Source: Bacteroidales bacterium (GTDB lineage: Bacteria > Bacteroidota > Bacteroidia > Bacteroidales > VadinHA17). From it: 51,419 nucleotides of DNA. Below are positions 1 through 9,414 of the stretch, piece by piece (positions within the stretch are counted from its first letter, which is position 1; each line of letters starts with the position of its first letter). The position numbers were made by a program, and so were the translations under genes. The DNA is taken from the NCBI GenBank assembly GCA_003141715.1, contig PLNF01000087.1:1-51419 (forward strand), written 5' to 3'. The notes beneath the pieces are model-generated. The model had not been told where the DNA came from. It searched no databases and was given only the letters and a program-made list of their open reading frames with translations.

Positions 1-2
1 AT

Positions 3-98
3 AAACAGGCATTTGTTCTGGAACCGGGCAGGTTGAAGTACTTTATTGGATCATCATCTGAAGATTATAAGCTCCAGGGAGAGATTATTATTGAATAA
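3..98 (+). CDS. C-terminal end of a GH3-type beta-glycosidase (partial)
   Basis: Only the last 31 residues are inside the window, running from the left edge to a TAA at 96-98. They contain the pattern F-V-L-x-P-G-R-x-K-Y-F-I-G-S-S-S-E-D, followed by a hydrophobic end. This resembles the closing strands of the fibronectin-III-like domain that ends many glycoside hydrolase family 3 enzymes. No catalytic residues are in view, so substrate cannot be assigned. Another protein ending in a similar beta-sandwich is possible. The gene is followed by an AT-rich gap with two hairpins before proB. Confidence 0.5.
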   Translation, partial: KQAFVLEPGRLKYFIGSSSEDYKLQGEIIIE

Positions 99-129
99 GT
101 AATGCGAGTAAGATGACTTATGAATATAT

Positions 130-173
130 GATTTTCTTCGCTCCCCTTGGGGCCGGGGTAAACGAAGAAAATC
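130..173. repeat. Inverted repeat with an 11-bp perfect stem and a C/G-rich loop
   Basis: The arms at 130-140 and 163-173 are perfect reverse complements (GATTTTCTTCG and CGAAGAAAATC). The loop contains a second small palindrome, CCCC-TT-GGGG, at 143-152. It lies 32 bases after the GH3 stop codon, so it could shield or end that transcript. There is no T-run after it, so it is not a standard intrinsic terminator. The CCCCTTGGGG core recalls the C-rich palindromes at 1684-1763 and 46342-46374. Confidence 0.6.
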
Positions 174-246
174 AATGGATTTATATGTATTTTTACAGAT
201 ATTCAAATCAATTAATTCTTTTAAATAATTCATTACACAATTAGAT

Positions 247-264
247 ACATGATAATTGTCATGT
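247..264 (+). terminator. Near-palindrome followed by a T-run, weak terminator or operator
   Basis: ACATGA at 247-252 pairs with TCATGT at 259-264 around an AATT-containing centre, and five T residues follow directly. This is the layout of a weak AT-rich intrinsic terminator for the upstream GH3 gene. Because it sits about 140 bases before proB it could instead be a protein-binding palindrome. The two readings cannot be separated by sequence alone. Confidence 0.3.
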
Positions 265-400
265 TTTTGATTCCTGTTTAACTTTCTGTAATAACTTGTA
301 CAACTATATCATCTAATTCAGGTATCTGCTGAAAAAACATTAACAGCTTGATAATTTTTGGATTAAATGAATATTCTGAAATATTCAATATCCCTATAAT

Positions 401-1582
401 ATGTTCACATATTCTATTAATTTTGCGACAAATTATATCATATCTGGTATTAATAGTTATAAATTGAAAAATAGTAAACCGGATTTTAACAGGATTGCCA
501 TCAAGGTTGGTACTAATGTCATTACTCAGAAAGATGGTTCGCTCAATGACGGAAGAATTTTACGCATTGTTGAGGATGTCGCTATTCTATACAAGCAGGG
601 GATCGAAGTTGTTTTAATCTCATCAGGAGCTGTGGCAGCAGGCAGGAGTGAAGTATCTCCTTCAAAAAAGACAAACATTGTAGCTGCCAAACAGGTATGG
701 GCAGCAATCGGACAGGTTAAACTGATGTCGAGTTATCAGTTTCTCTTCGGAAAATATGGGATTCTGGTGGGTCAGCTCCTGGCAACAAAAGAGAGTTTCA
801 GGGACCGAAGGCATTATCTGAATATGAAGAACTGCATTTCAGCTATGCTTGAAAACCGTGTATTGCCGATTGTAAATGAGAATGATACAATTTCTATAAA
901 TGAACTCATGTTTACTGATAACGATGAATTGTCCGGCCTTATTTCATCAATGATGGACTGTAAATCCCTTATCATCCTTTCAAACGTCGATGGTGTTTAT
1001 AACGGAATTCCGGGGAAGAAAGGGACCGAACTTATTTCCAGGATAGATGAAGAATCTGAAGACCTGGATAAATACATTTCCTCTGTAAAGTCAGGATTCG
1101 GGAGGGGTGGTATGCTCACCAAATGTTCAATTGCCCGTAAAATAGCTTCTCATGGCATTGATGTATTTATAGCAAATGGAACCCGCGATTCAATAATATC
1201 CGATATTGTCAGGAGAAAAGAGGTCCCTTACACTCATTTTATTGCGAATAGTAAAAGGGAAACCGGTGTGAAAAAATGGCTTTCCCATTCCGATACTTTT
1301 GCTAAAGGTGCGGTAGTCATAAATGATGGGGCAAAAGAAGCTTTGCTTGATGATAAGGCAACCAGCCTGCTTATGATCGGGATAACCAGAGTTGATGGAT
1401 TTTTCAGAAGTGGCGATATTGTCAGGATTGTTGATGAAGAGGGAAACAATATTGGGTTAGGTAAGTCGCAATATGACTCAAAAAGGGCTGAGCAGAATAT
1501 CGGAGAAAAGCTCAGTAAACCATTTATTCATTATGATTATATGGTTATTAATGAGAAGAGTAAATCAGTTTTCCAGGAATAG
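401..1582 (+). CDS. proB: Glutamate 5-kinase with PUA domain
   Basis: ProB phosphorylates L-glutamate with ATP to glutamyl-5-phosphate, the first step of proline synthesis in the cytoplasm. The amino-acid-kinase domain begins near residue 30 with the IAIKVGTNVIT strand-loop. The glycine-rich ISSGAVAAG turn, the VNENDTIS substrate loop and the GRGGMLTK segment follow. The last hundred residues look like the PUA domain common in ProB. At 393 residues it is slightly long because about 28 residues precede the first conserved strand. The ATG at 401 is the only upstream ATG in frame, but a TTG near 461 would remove most of this extension. It is separated from proA by 261 bases holding a palindromic repeat. 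Proline feedback is usual in the family and is not visible here. Confidence 0.93.
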   Translation: MFTYSINFATNYIISGINSYKLKNSKPDFNRIAIKVGTNVITQKDGSLNDGRILRIVEDVAILYKQGIEVVLISSGAVAAGRSEVSPSKKTNIVAAKQVWAAIGQVKLMSSYQFLFGKYGILVGQLLATKESFRDRRHYLNMKNCISAMLENRVLPIVNENDTISINELMFTDNDELSGLISSMMDCKSLIILSNVDGVYNGIPGKKGTELISRIDEESEDLDKYISSVKSGFGRGGMLTKCSIARKIASHGIDVFIANGTRDSIISDIVRRKEVPYTHFIANSKRETGVKKWLSHSDTFAKGAVVINDGAKEALLDDKATSLLMIGITRVDGFFRSGDIVRIVDEEGNNIGLGKSQYDSKRAEQNIGEKLSKPFIHYDYMVINEKSKSVFQE

Positions 1583-1683
1583 TAATTAAAATGAAAATAA
1601 GTTATCAATATTAAGAAGTTAATAACAAAATAGTATAAGTTTTATAATGTTAATCTCTAGATACTTTCAGTTTTTTTCATTTA

Positions 1684-1763
1684 ACCCCCTTTCCCGTTTC
1701 CCCCAAGGGGGAAAGGCTTTGTATGGTGCTCCTTCCCCCGTGGGGGAAGGCTGGGAAGGGGGT
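1684..1763. repeat. Two facing copies of a C-rich palindromic repeat
   Basis: A 33-base unit runs forward at 1684-1716, and a related unit runs in reverse at 1731-1763, with 14 bases between them. The whole block can therefore fold into a long hairpin. Each unit also holds its own inner palindrome (CCCCCAAGGGGG, or CCCCCGTGGGGG). The reverse unit matches the copy at 46342-46374 at 31 of 33 positions by eye. It is much richer in G+C than the surrounding intergenic DNA. A dispersed non-coding repeat lying between proB and proA is the simplest reading. Confidence 0.8.
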
Positions 1764-1843
1764 CATAACTATTTAGGCAATTATTGTTTTATTCATGATT
1801 GCCAATACTCATAATGTTTAATTTTCTGTTAGTGAATTAATAA

Positions 1844-3091
1844 ATGGATTGTACACCTCTGTTCAGAAATGCAAAAAAAGCCAGCCGGACATTAAATGTT
1901 CTGGATAGGGATCTTATTAATAAAATTCTTTTATTAATTGCCGAAACAGCTGTTGAAAATACAAAATACATTATAACTGAGAATAAAAAGGATCTGGCTT
2001 TGATGGAGGAATCAGATCCACGATACGACCGTTTAATTTTAACTGCAGACCGGATTAAAGGTATCGCTTCTGATATTCATGACGTAGTGGCTCTGCCCAG
2101 TCCCCTGGACCTTGTTCTAATGAAAAATACGGCACAGAACGGATTGATAATTTCAAAGATATCAGTTCCGTTTGGTGTAGTCGGGGTTATTTATGAAGCC
2201 AGGCCAAATGTCACTTTTGATGTCTTTTCTCTTTGCCTGAAATCGGGTAATGCCTGTATCCTTAAAGGTGGAAGTGATGCAATCAACTCCAATACATCTA
2301 TCGTGAAGCTAATCAGGGAAGTACTTGGGAAAAATGGTATTGACCAGGACATCCTGACCCTTCTTCCTGCAGGGCGTGATGAAACTACTCAGTTATTAAA
2401 TGCACGGGAATATGTCGACCTTCTAATTCCACGCGGAAGCAGGGGGCTGATTGATTATGTGCGGAATAATTCCTCTATCCCGGTAATAGAAACAGGAGCA
2501 GGAATTTGTCATACCTATTTTGATGAATTTGGCGACAAAGAGAAAGGCAGGCTAATCATTAACAATGCGAAGACACGCAGGGTGAGCGTATGTAATGCTT
2601 TGGACTGCCTGATAATACATGAAAAACGTCTGGATGATCTCGATTACCTCGTTGGTCTCTGCTCTGATTCAGGCGTTGTTATTTATGCCGATGAAAAAGC
2701 TTACGAATCATTGACAGGCAAATACCCATCGGAACTTCTTCAAAAAGCTACCGGTGAGTCATTTGGCACAGAATTTCTTTCGTACAAAATGGCCATAAAA
2801 ACTATTAGTTCATTTGAAGAGGCAGTTGAACATATTTCCGATTATGGATCTAAACACAGTGAAGCCATCATTTCTGAAAACAAAATGAATATTCAATTGT
2901 TTAATAATGTAATAGATGCTTCATCAATTTATTCAAATGCCTCAACTGCATTTACTGATGGGTCGGAATTTGGACTAGGGGCTGAAATAGGTATCTCTAC
3001 TCAGAAATTACATGCAAGGGGACCGATGGCACTGGAGGCTTTGACAACTTACAAATGGATAATCGAAGGAAACGGACAAATAAGAAAATAA
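1844..3091 (+). CDS. proA: Gamma-glutamyl phosphate reductase
   Basis: ProA reduces glutamyl-5-phosphate to glutamate-5-semialdehyde with NADPH, the second proline step. The 415-residue length is normal for this aldehyde-dehydrogenase-fold family. Visible marks are the [15 protein letters not shown] nucleotide-binding region near residue 110, [11 protein letters not shown] near 140, the [12 protein letters not shown] segment near 195, and the catalytic cysteine Cys250 in [29 protein letters not shown] closes the substrate site near the C-terminus. The stop lies only 21 bases before the aconitase start, so proA is probably cotranscribed with the TCA genes downstream. No third proline gene (proC) is present in the window. 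Confidence 0.95.
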   Translation: MDCTPLFRNAKKASRTLNVLDRDLINKILLLIAETAVENTKYIITENKKDLALMEESDPRYDRLILTADRIKGIASDIHDVVALPSPLDLVLMKNTAQNGLIISKISVPFGVVGVIYEARPNVTFDVFSLCLKSGNACILKGGSDAINSNTSIVKLIREVLGKNGIDQDILTLLPAGRDETTQLLNAREYVDLLIPRGSRGLIDYVRNNSSIPVIETGAGICHTYFDEFGDKEKGRLIINNAKTRRVSVCNALDCLIIHEKRLDDLDYLVGLCSDSGVVIYADEKAYESLTGKYPSELLQKATGESFGTEFLSYKMAIKTISSFEEAVEHISDYGSKHSEAIISENKMNIQLFNNVIDASSIYSNASTAFTDGSEFGLGAEIGISTQKLHARGPMALEALTTYKWIIEGNGQIRK

Positions 3092-3112
3092 ACTGTTAAA
3101 AATTAGAGCTTT

Positions 3113-5386
3113 ATGATATTTGATTTTGAGATGATCGATTCTTTCTACAAGCAGTTGGACTCACGAATATTGGAAATCAGAAAAAAACTGAAGCACCCTT
3201 TGACCTTAAGTGAAAAAATTCTATTCAGCCATATTTATCCTAAAAATCAGACAGAATCATTCAGCAGAGGCATTGATTACGTCGATTTTCTTCCCGACAG
3301 GGTAGCTATGCAGGATGCAACTGCACAGATGGCAATATTACAGTTTATGATGGCAGGGAAAGAGACTACAGCTGTTCCGACTTCGGTTCATTGCGATCAT
3401 CTTATTCTTGCACAATCGGGAGCAGAAGCAGACCTGAAAACGGCGGGAATAACAAATAAAGAGGTATATGAATTTCTGAGCTCTGTATGTAACAAATATG
3501 ATATCGGATTCTGGAAACCAGGGGCAGGTATAATTCACCAGATAGTTCTTGAAAATTATGCATTCCCTGGAGGGATGATGATTGGCACGGACTCACATAC
3601 ACCCAATGCAGGAGGACTCGGAATGATCGCTATCGGTGTTGGTGGTGCTGATGCAGTTGATGTTTTGGCAGGAATGGGCTGGGAATTGAAATATCCAAAA
3701 ATCATAGGGATAAAACTGACTGGGAAATTGAGTGGATGGTCTTCAGCGAAAGACATTATTTTAAAAATATCCGGATTACTTACTGTAAAAGGGGGAACAG
3801 GCAATATTATCGAATATTTCGGGGACGGCGCTGAATCACTTTCATGTACCGGGAAGGCTACGATTTGTAATATGGGAGCTGAAACCGGGGCTACATGCTC
3901 CATCTTCAGCTTTGACAATTCAATGAAGGAGTATCTTACGGCAACCGGAAGAAAAGTTGTTGCTGACCTTGCACAGAAGAACAGGGTTCATCTGTCTGCG
4001 GACAGCGAGGTCTATGCTGATCCGGCCAGATATTATGATCAATATCTTGAGATTAACCTTTCTGAACTTGAACCATATATTAACGGTCCTTTTACACCCG
4101 ACCTGGCGACTCCTATCTCTCGTATGAAAGAGGAAGCTGTAAAGAACAAATGGCCTGTAGATGTGGAAGTCGGGCTTATAGGATCGTGCACAAATTCATC
4201 ATATGAAGATATTTCACGGGCAGCATCGGTTGTAAAGGATGCATTAGCTAAAAACCTGGTGACCAGATCTGAATTCAAGATAACACCTGGATCCGAACAG
4301 ATCAGATCAATTACAGAAAGGGATGGGTTCCTTGAATTATTCAGAAAAATCGGCGGTGAAGTATTCGCAAATGCCTGTGGTCCGTGTATTGGACAATGGG
4401 CCCGTAAAGATGCTGATAATAATAAGGTTAATACAATTGTTCATTCCTTTAACAGGAACTTTGCCAAACGAACGGACGGAAACCCAAACACATATGCTTT
4501 TGTCGCTTCGCCTGAAATAGTTACAGCTATAACCATTTCAGGTAAACTTACATTCAATCCCATAACTGATTCATTGATAAATTCTGCCGGAAAAGAGGTA
4601 CGCTTAGCTGAACCTGAGGGATTAAATCTGCCTCCGGATGGTTTTGGTAATGTCGATTCGGGATTTCAGAAACCGGTTCATGGGCAAAAGGGAGAGAAGA
4701 TATTAATTGCTCCGGGTTCAGACAGGCTGCAATTGCTTTCTCCTTTCAAAGAGTGGGATGGACAAGACTTTTTAAACCTGCCTTTACTGATTAAGACCAA
4801 AGGAAAATGCACAACCGACCATATATCTATGGCGGGATTTTGGCTAAAGTACAGAGGGCATCTCGAAAATATCTCTGAGAATTATATGATTGGCGCAGTG
4901 AATTTTTTTAATGATCAAACGAACAGTATTTTAAATCAATTATCAGGATCATATGAGACAGTCCCCCGCACTGCGAGGGCATATCGTGATTCAGGTTCGG
5001 GATCTGCAGTAATAGGCGAGGAAAATTTTGGTGAAGGATCTTCACGAGAACATGCTGCGATGGAACCCAGGTACCTCGGCGTTAAAGTTGTACTGGTGAA
5101 ATCTTTCGCAAGGATTCACGAGACTAATCTTAAAAAGCAGGGCGTACTGACATTAACTTTCCAGAACAAGGATGATTATAATAAGATTAAAGAGTATGAC
5201 AAAATTGATATAACCGGGCTGTCCAAATTTGTTGCCGGCAACCAGTTGACTATCACACTTACTCATTCTGATGGAACAAAGGAAAAATTTCAGGCAAACC
5301 ACTCTTATAATGAATCTCAGATTGAATGGTTTAAAGCGGGAAGTGCTTTAAATATTATTAGAAAATCAAACAAAAAAAATGTCTGA
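3113..5386 (+). CDS. acn: Aconitate hydratase (mitochondrial-type aconitase)
   Basis: Aconitase interconverts citrate and isocitrate using a [4Fe-4S] cluster. The three cluster cysteines are visible as Cys359 in [10 protein letters not shown] and Cys422/Cys425 in [11 protein letters not shown]. The substrate-loop motif [14 protein letters not shown] lies near residue 158. The swivelling C-terminal domain has [19 protein letters not shown] near residue 640. At 757 residues it matches the mitochondrial/AcnA-like class used by many Bacteroidota rather than the AcnB class. Its last 8 bases overlap the start of the isocitrate dehydrogenase gene, which points to translational coupling of consecutive steps. 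No regulator-binding role was inferred. Confidence 0.95.
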   Translation: MIFDFEMIDSFYKQLDSRILEIRKKLKHPLTLSEKILFSHIYPKNQTESFSRGIDYVDFLPDRVAMQDATAQMAILQFMMAGKETTAVPTSVHCDHLILAQSGAEADLKTAGITNKEVYEFLSSVCNKYDIGFWKPGAGIIHQIVLENYAFPGGMMIGTDSHTPNAGGLGMIAIGVGGADAVDVLAGMGWELKYPKIIGIKLTGKLSGWSSAKDIILKISGLLTVKGGTGNIIEYFGDGAESLSCTGKATICNMGAETGATCSIFSFDNSMKEYLTATGRKVVADLAQKNRVHLSADSEVYADPARYYDQYLEINLSELEPYINGPFTPDLATPISRMKEEAVKNKWPVDVEVGLIGSCTNSSYEDISRAASVVKDALAKNLVTRSEFKITPGSEQIRSITERDGFLELFRKIGGEVFANACGPCIGQWARKDADNNKVNTIVHSFNRNFAKRTDGNPNTYAFVASPEIVTAITISGKLTFNPITDSLINSAGKEVRLAEPEGLNLPPDGFGNVDSGFQKPVHGQKGEKILIAPGSDRLQLLSPFKEWDGQDFLNLPLLIKTKGKCTTDHISMAGFWLKYRGHLENISENYMIGAVNFFNDQTNSILNQLSGSYETVPRTARAYRDSGSGSAVIGEENFGEGSSREHAAMEPRYLGVKVVLVKSFARIHETNLKKQGVLTLTFQNKDDYNKIKEYDKIDITGLSKFVAGNQLTITLTHSDGTKEKFQANHSYNESQIEWFKAGSALNIIRKSNKKNV

Positions 5387-6656
5387 AAAAATCAAATTGA
5401 TTGACGGGAAATTAATCGTGCCTGAGAATCCGGTTATTCCTTTCATTGAAGGGGACGGAACCGGCCCCGATATATGGAAAGCATCAGTCCGTGTTTTTGA
5501 TGCAGCTGTCAGCAAATCTTATAATGGGAAAAGAAAAGTTATCTGGAAGGAGGTTTTGGCTGGTGAAAAAGCATATAAACAAACAGGAAACTGGATGCCT
5601 GAAGAGACTTTGGCAAGTTTCAGGGAATACCTTGTTGGAATTAAAGGTCCGCTTACTACACCGGTTGGTGAAGGGATGCGTTCATTAAATGTAGCTTTAC
5701 GCCAGATTCTGGATCTCTATACCTGCTACAGACCTGTCAGATACTTCAATGGAGTACCAAGCCCGGTAAAGAATCCTGAAAAAGTAGATATGCATATTTT
5801 CAGGGAAAATACTGAAGATATTTATTCCGGTATTGAGTTTATGAATGGGAAACCGGAAACAGAGAAGGTGAGGAGATTTCTGATCGACGAGATGGGTGTT
5901 AAATCAATCAGGTTCCCGAATACATCATCAATAGGAATAAAACCTGTATCAGTTGAAGGAACAGAACGTCTTGTAAGACAGGCAATTAAATTTGCTATTA
6001 ACAAGAAGTTACCCTCAGTTACCCTGGTTCATAAGGGGAACATTATGAAGTTTACTGAGGGGGCTTTCATGAAATGGGGATATGCTTTGGCTGAAAGAGA
6101 ATTCGGGAAAGATGTTTTTACATGGATGCAGTATAAACAGATCTCAGAAAAGCAGGGTTTAAAGGTTGCGGATGAGATGCTGAAAAATGCTGAAGCTGCA
6201 GGGAAAGTTATAATCAAAGATGTCATTGCAGATGCATTTTTGCAGCAGATACTGACCCGTCCTGCTGAATACTCAGTAATTGCTACATTGAATCTGAACG
6301 GTGATTATATCTCAGATGCACTTGCAGCTATTGTTGGAGGAGTAGGGATCGCTCCGGGTGCAAATATAAATTTTGAAAGCGGGCATGCCATATTTGAAGC
6401 CACGCATGGGACGGCTCCAAAATATGCTGATCAGGACAAAGTAAACCCCGGTTCTGTGATTCTTTCGGGAGCATTGATGTTCGATTACATGGGATGGGAA
6501 AAAGTGGCTGAAAGTATCTATTCAGGACTGGAACGTACAATACAAAGTAAGAAGGTTACTTACGATTTTCACAGGTTGATGGGAAATGCAACCTTATTAA
6601 AAACCTCCGAATTTGCAGACGCAATAATCTCTAATATCATATCTCAAACATTATAA
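5379..6656 (+). CDS. icd: Isocitrate dehydrogenase, NADP type
   Basis: The enzyme oxidatively decarboxylates isocitrate to 2-oxoglutarate. The 425 residues fit the bacterial homodimeric family. The substrate serine region is visible as [11 protein letters not shown] (Ser102), followed by the [12 protein letters not shown] metal-site strand. Near the C-terminus the string [16 protein letters not shown] keeps the Lys-Tyr pair that contacts the 2'-phosphate of NADP in the E. coli enzyme, so NADP use is inferred. Ser102 is equivalent to the AceK phosphorylation site of E. coli; no aceK is present in this window. The start overlaps the aconitase stop by 8 bases. Confidence 0.95.
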   Translation: MSEKIKLIDGKLIVPENPVIPFIEGDGTGPDIWKASVRVFDAAVSKSYNGKRKVIWKEVLAGEKAYKQTGNWMPEETLASFREYLVGIKGPLTTPVGEGMRSLNVALRQILDLYTCYRPVRYFNGVPSPVKNPEKVDMHIFRENTEDIYSGIEFMNGKPETEKVRRFLIDEMGVKSIRFPNTSSIGIKPVSVEGTERLVRQAIKFAINKKLPSVTLVHKGNIMKFTEGAFMKWGYALAEREFGKDVFTWMQYKQISEKQGLKVADEMLKNAEAAGKVIIKDVIADAFLQQILTRPAEYSVIATLNLNGDYISDALAAIVGGVGIAPGANINFESGHAIFEATHGTAPKYADQDKVNPGSVILSGALMFDYMGWEKVAESIYSGLERTIQSKKVTYDFHRLMGNATLLKTSEFADAIISNIISQTL

Positions 6657-6669
6657 AATTTAATTTCTT

Positions 6670-8031
6670 ATGGGAGACAACAATTATTTTGAAAAGCTGG
6701 AGGTGTCTGTAAGAGCTTCATGTCAGATTAAAACTGAACTATTCGAAGAATTTGAAGTGAAGCGTGGTCTCAGGAATAAAGATGGAACAGGCGTTTTAGT
6801 AGGGTTGACGAATATCGGCGACGTTGTTGGATATAGAAAAGAAGATGGCAAGATAATCGCTATTCCGGGGAGATTATTATACAGGGGAATAGATATTGAA
6901 GATATTGCCAAAGGATTCCAGAAAGAGGACCGGCATGGTTTTGACGAAACGGTATTCCTTCTATTGACGGGACATTTACCAAATAAGAAGGAACTGGTGG
7001 AATTCTCGGAACACATGGCGTCATTACGGGCTCTCCCTGACGATTTTGTTAAAGACATGATATTGTCTATGAAAGGTAAAGATGTCCTGAATATACTGGC
7101 AAGGTCAGTTTTAGGGTTATATACGCTGGACGATAAGCCCGACGATATTTCACTAAACAATATGATTAAGCAGTCTTTAAACATCATTGCCAAGTTTCCT
7201 ACTATTGTTGCCTATTCATATCAGGCATTGCGACATTTGTATAAAGGAAAAACCCTATCCATCCGTCACCCCCAGGCTAATTTGACCCCTGCAGAGAATT
7301 TTCTTTATCTTATAAAGGGTGATTGTAAAGGGTTTTCAAAACTTGAGGCCGATCTTCTTGACCTCATGCTTGTCCTTCATGCAGAACACGGAGGTGGTAA
7401 TAATTCCACTTTTACAATGAGGGTGACCAGTTCCTCTGAAACCGATATTTATTCTTCCGTAACTTCTGCAATCGGATCATTAAAAGGACCATTGCATGGT
7501 GGAGCAAATGTGAGAGTGCTGGAAATGATGGAAGATATGAAAGTTCATGTAAAAGACTGGACTGATGAGGGAGAAGTGAAGCAGCACCTTCTAAAGATTC
7601 TTAATAAAAAGGCTAATGATTTTTCTGGTAAGATATATGGAATTGGACATGCTGTTTATACTATTTCTGATCCCAGAGCTGGGATTCTAAAGGCGAAAGC
7701 AAGAGAACTGGCAATTGAAAAAGGTCGTCTAGATGAATTTGAACTTTACGCATTGGTTGAAAGACTGACACCTGAAGTGTTCAGAGTGTTTAAAGGAGAA
7801 AAATCAACTAAGGTGGTTTGCATTAATGTTGATTTTTATTCTGGTTTTGTTTATGCCTGTCTTGATATTTCAAAAGAGCTTTATACCCCGCTTTTTGCAA
7901 TTGCAAGAGTTTCAGGATGGTGCACTCATCGGATAGAAGAACTAACTTTCTCGGCGAAAAGAATCATCAGGCCTGCATTTAAAAATGTCTATGGCAAACA
8001 TGAATATGTTCCATTAAATGTGAGAGGATAA
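6670..8031 (+). CDS. gltA: Citrate synthase
   Basis: Citrate synthase condenses oxaloacetate with acetyl-CoA. The catalytic residues are readable: His240 in LHAEHGGG, His276 in KGPLHGGAN, His327 in GIGHAVY and Asp388 in VCINVDFYSG. The protein has 453 residues. It starts 13 bases after the icd stop and ends 4 bases before the mqo start, so it sits inside a tight operon. The N-terminal 50 residues are poorly conserved in character, as expected for the family. The order acn-icd-gltA-mqo places the whole route from malate to 2-oxoglutarate, apart from pyruvate entry, in one unit. Confidence 0.94.
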   Translation: MGDNNYFEKLEVSVRASCQIKTELFEEFEVKRGLRNKDGTGVLVGLTNIGDVVGYRKEDGKIIAIPGRLLYRGIDIEDIAKGFQKEDRHGFDETVFLLLTGHLPNKKELVEFSEHMASLRALPDDFVKDMILSMKGKDVLNILARSVLGLYTLDDKPDDISLNNMIKQSLNIIAKFPTIVAYSYQALRHLYKGKTLSIRHPQANLTPAENFLYLIKGDCKGFSKLEADLLDLMLVLHAEHGGGNNSTFTMRVTSSSETDIYSSVTSAIGSLKGPLHGGANVRVLEMMEDMKVHVKDWTDEGEVKQHLLKILNKKANDFSGKIYGIGHAVYTISDPRAGILKAKARELAIEKGRLDEFELYALVERLTPEVFRVFKGEKSTKVVCINVDFYSGFVYACLDISKELYTPLFAIARVSGWCTHRIEELTFSAKRIIRPAFKNVYGKHEYVPLNVRG

Positions 8032-8035
8032 CAAA

Positions 8036-9370
8036 ATGAGTGAAACAATTTCAAGTTATGATGTACTTATTGTCGGAGGAGGTGTCGTAGGAACTGCCTT
8101 ACTCTACACGTTAAGTAAATACACAGACATAAAAAGTGTGGGGCTAATCGAAAAATATTCCGACTTTAGTCTTGTAAACTCTGCATCTTATAATAACAGC
8201 CAAACTCTTCATTTCGGCGACATAGAGACTAACTACTCGATTGACAAAGCCAGAAGTGTAAAGCGGATGGCCGATATGGTTATGAAGTATCTTGAGAGCG
8301 AAAAAAATGTTTCTTCCGATAAGAAATTATTCAATAAATACTCAAAGATGGTTCTTGCTGTGGGTGCAAGTCAGGTTCAGGAACTGAAAAAGAGATACCC
8401 TGCATTCAGTGAGCTGTTTCCAAAACTGAAAATGATAGGAAGAGATGAAATCGGGAAAATAGAACCAAGAGTGCTGGAGGGAAGAGATCCCGGACAGGAA
8501 ATACTTGCCCTGGTTACAGAAGATGGCTATACGGTTGATTTTAAAAGTCTTTGTCATTCATTTGTAGACAATGCCCTGAGGAAAAATCCTGATTTAGACA
8601 TTCATCTTGATACGAAACTTATAAAGATCTCGAAAAATGAAGATCACTATACTGTTTTGACTAACAACGGTGAGTTCAGGTCTTCAGTAGTTATTATCGC
8701 CGCTGGTGGTCATAGTCTGATGATTGCAAAGTCTCTTGGATATGGCAAGAACTTAGCGATATTATCAATGGCAGGGAGTTTTTATACTGCTCCAAAAGTG
8801 CTTAATGGTAAGGTGTATACAATACAGGTACCAAAACTACCTTTTGCGGCAATTCATGGGGATCCTGAGGTTCACAGCGAACTAATAACCAGGTTTGGTC
8901 CGACTGCAAAACCAATATTCCAGCTGGAAAGGCATAACATGTCAACCTTCTTCGAGTATTGGAAAACCTTTGGACTGGGATTGAGTCCCATACTTAGCCT
9001 GCTTAAAATTATATCGGATAAGACTCTCTTAAGCTATATTTTTGTCAATTTTCTCTATGATTTGCCATTTGTTGGTAAGCGTCTGTTTATCAAGGAGGTA
9101 AGAAAAATAGTGCCGTCTCTGAAATTAAGCGAACTTCGATATGCCAAAGGGATTGGTGGTACGCGGCCACAAATAGTTAATAATACAACCAGGAAACTCG
9201 AAATGGGTGAGGCAAAACTATGTGGTGACAATATCATATTCAATATAACACCATCACCCGGAGCATCCACATGTCTGGGAAATGCATACTCAGATACACA
9301 GGAAATTATAAAATTCCTTGACAATAAATACAAGTTCGATAAAGAGGCATTTGAGAAAGACATGATGTAG
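8036..9370 (+). CDS. mqo: Malate:quinone oxidoreductase, FAD-dependent
   Basis: Mqo is a peripheral membrane flavoprotein that oxidises malate to oxaloacetate and passes electrons to quinone. The N-terminal Rossmann fold reads VLIVGGGVVGTALLYTLS. Next come the family segment NNSQTLHFGDIETNY near residue 50, MAGSFYTAPKVLNGKVYT near 245, KLPFAAIHGDP near 268 and ITPSPGASTCLGNA near 410. Together these resemble the roughly 450-residue Mqo type known from Helicobacter rather than the longer gamma-proteobacterial one. It follows citrate synthase by 4 bases, and oxaloacetate made here would feed that enzyme. A related 2-hydroxyacid oxidase is possible but less likely given motifs and neighbours. 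Confidence 0.88.
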   Translation: MSETISSYDVLIVGGGVVGTALLYTLSKYTDIKSVGLIEKYSDFSLVNSASYNNSQTLHFGDIETNYSIDKARSVKRMADMVMKYLESEKNVSSDKKLFNKYSKMVLAVGASQVQELKKRYPAFSELFPKLKMIGRDEIGKIEPRVLEGRDPGQEILALVTEDGYTVDFKSLCHSFVDNALRKNPDLDIHLDTKLIKISKNEDHYTVLTNNGEFRSSVVIIAAGGHSLMIAKSLGYGKNLAILSMAGSFYTAPKVLNGKVYTIQVPKLPFAAIHGDPEVHSELITRFGPTAKPIFQLERHNMSTFFEYWKTFGLGLSPILSLLKIISDKTLLSYIFVNFLYDLPFVGKRLFIKEVRKIVPSLKLSELRYAKGIGGTRPQIVNNTTRKLEMGEAKLCGDNIIFNITPSPGASTCLGNAYSDTQEIIKFLDNKYKFDKEAFEKDMM

Positions 9371-9414
9371 GAATCTTTGCTCGCCTGTGTATTTGCCCCC
9401 ATCCCCTAGGATGA

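Larger units (their letters stand above)
99..400. other. Intergenic region between the GH3 tail and proB
   Basis: This stretch of about 300 bases has no convincing open reading frame and is strongly AT-rich. It holds two inverted repeats, annotated separately at 130-173 and 247-264. No tRNA-like fold was seen. The promoter of proB probably lies in its right half, but no clear TAnnTTTG element was found. Confidence 0.6.

Noticed and set aside
6723..7193. Open frame of 156 codons on the minus strand inside citrate synthase
   Set aside because: It is antisense to a well-supported gene, has a biased Ser/Pro/Asn composition and shows no family motif.
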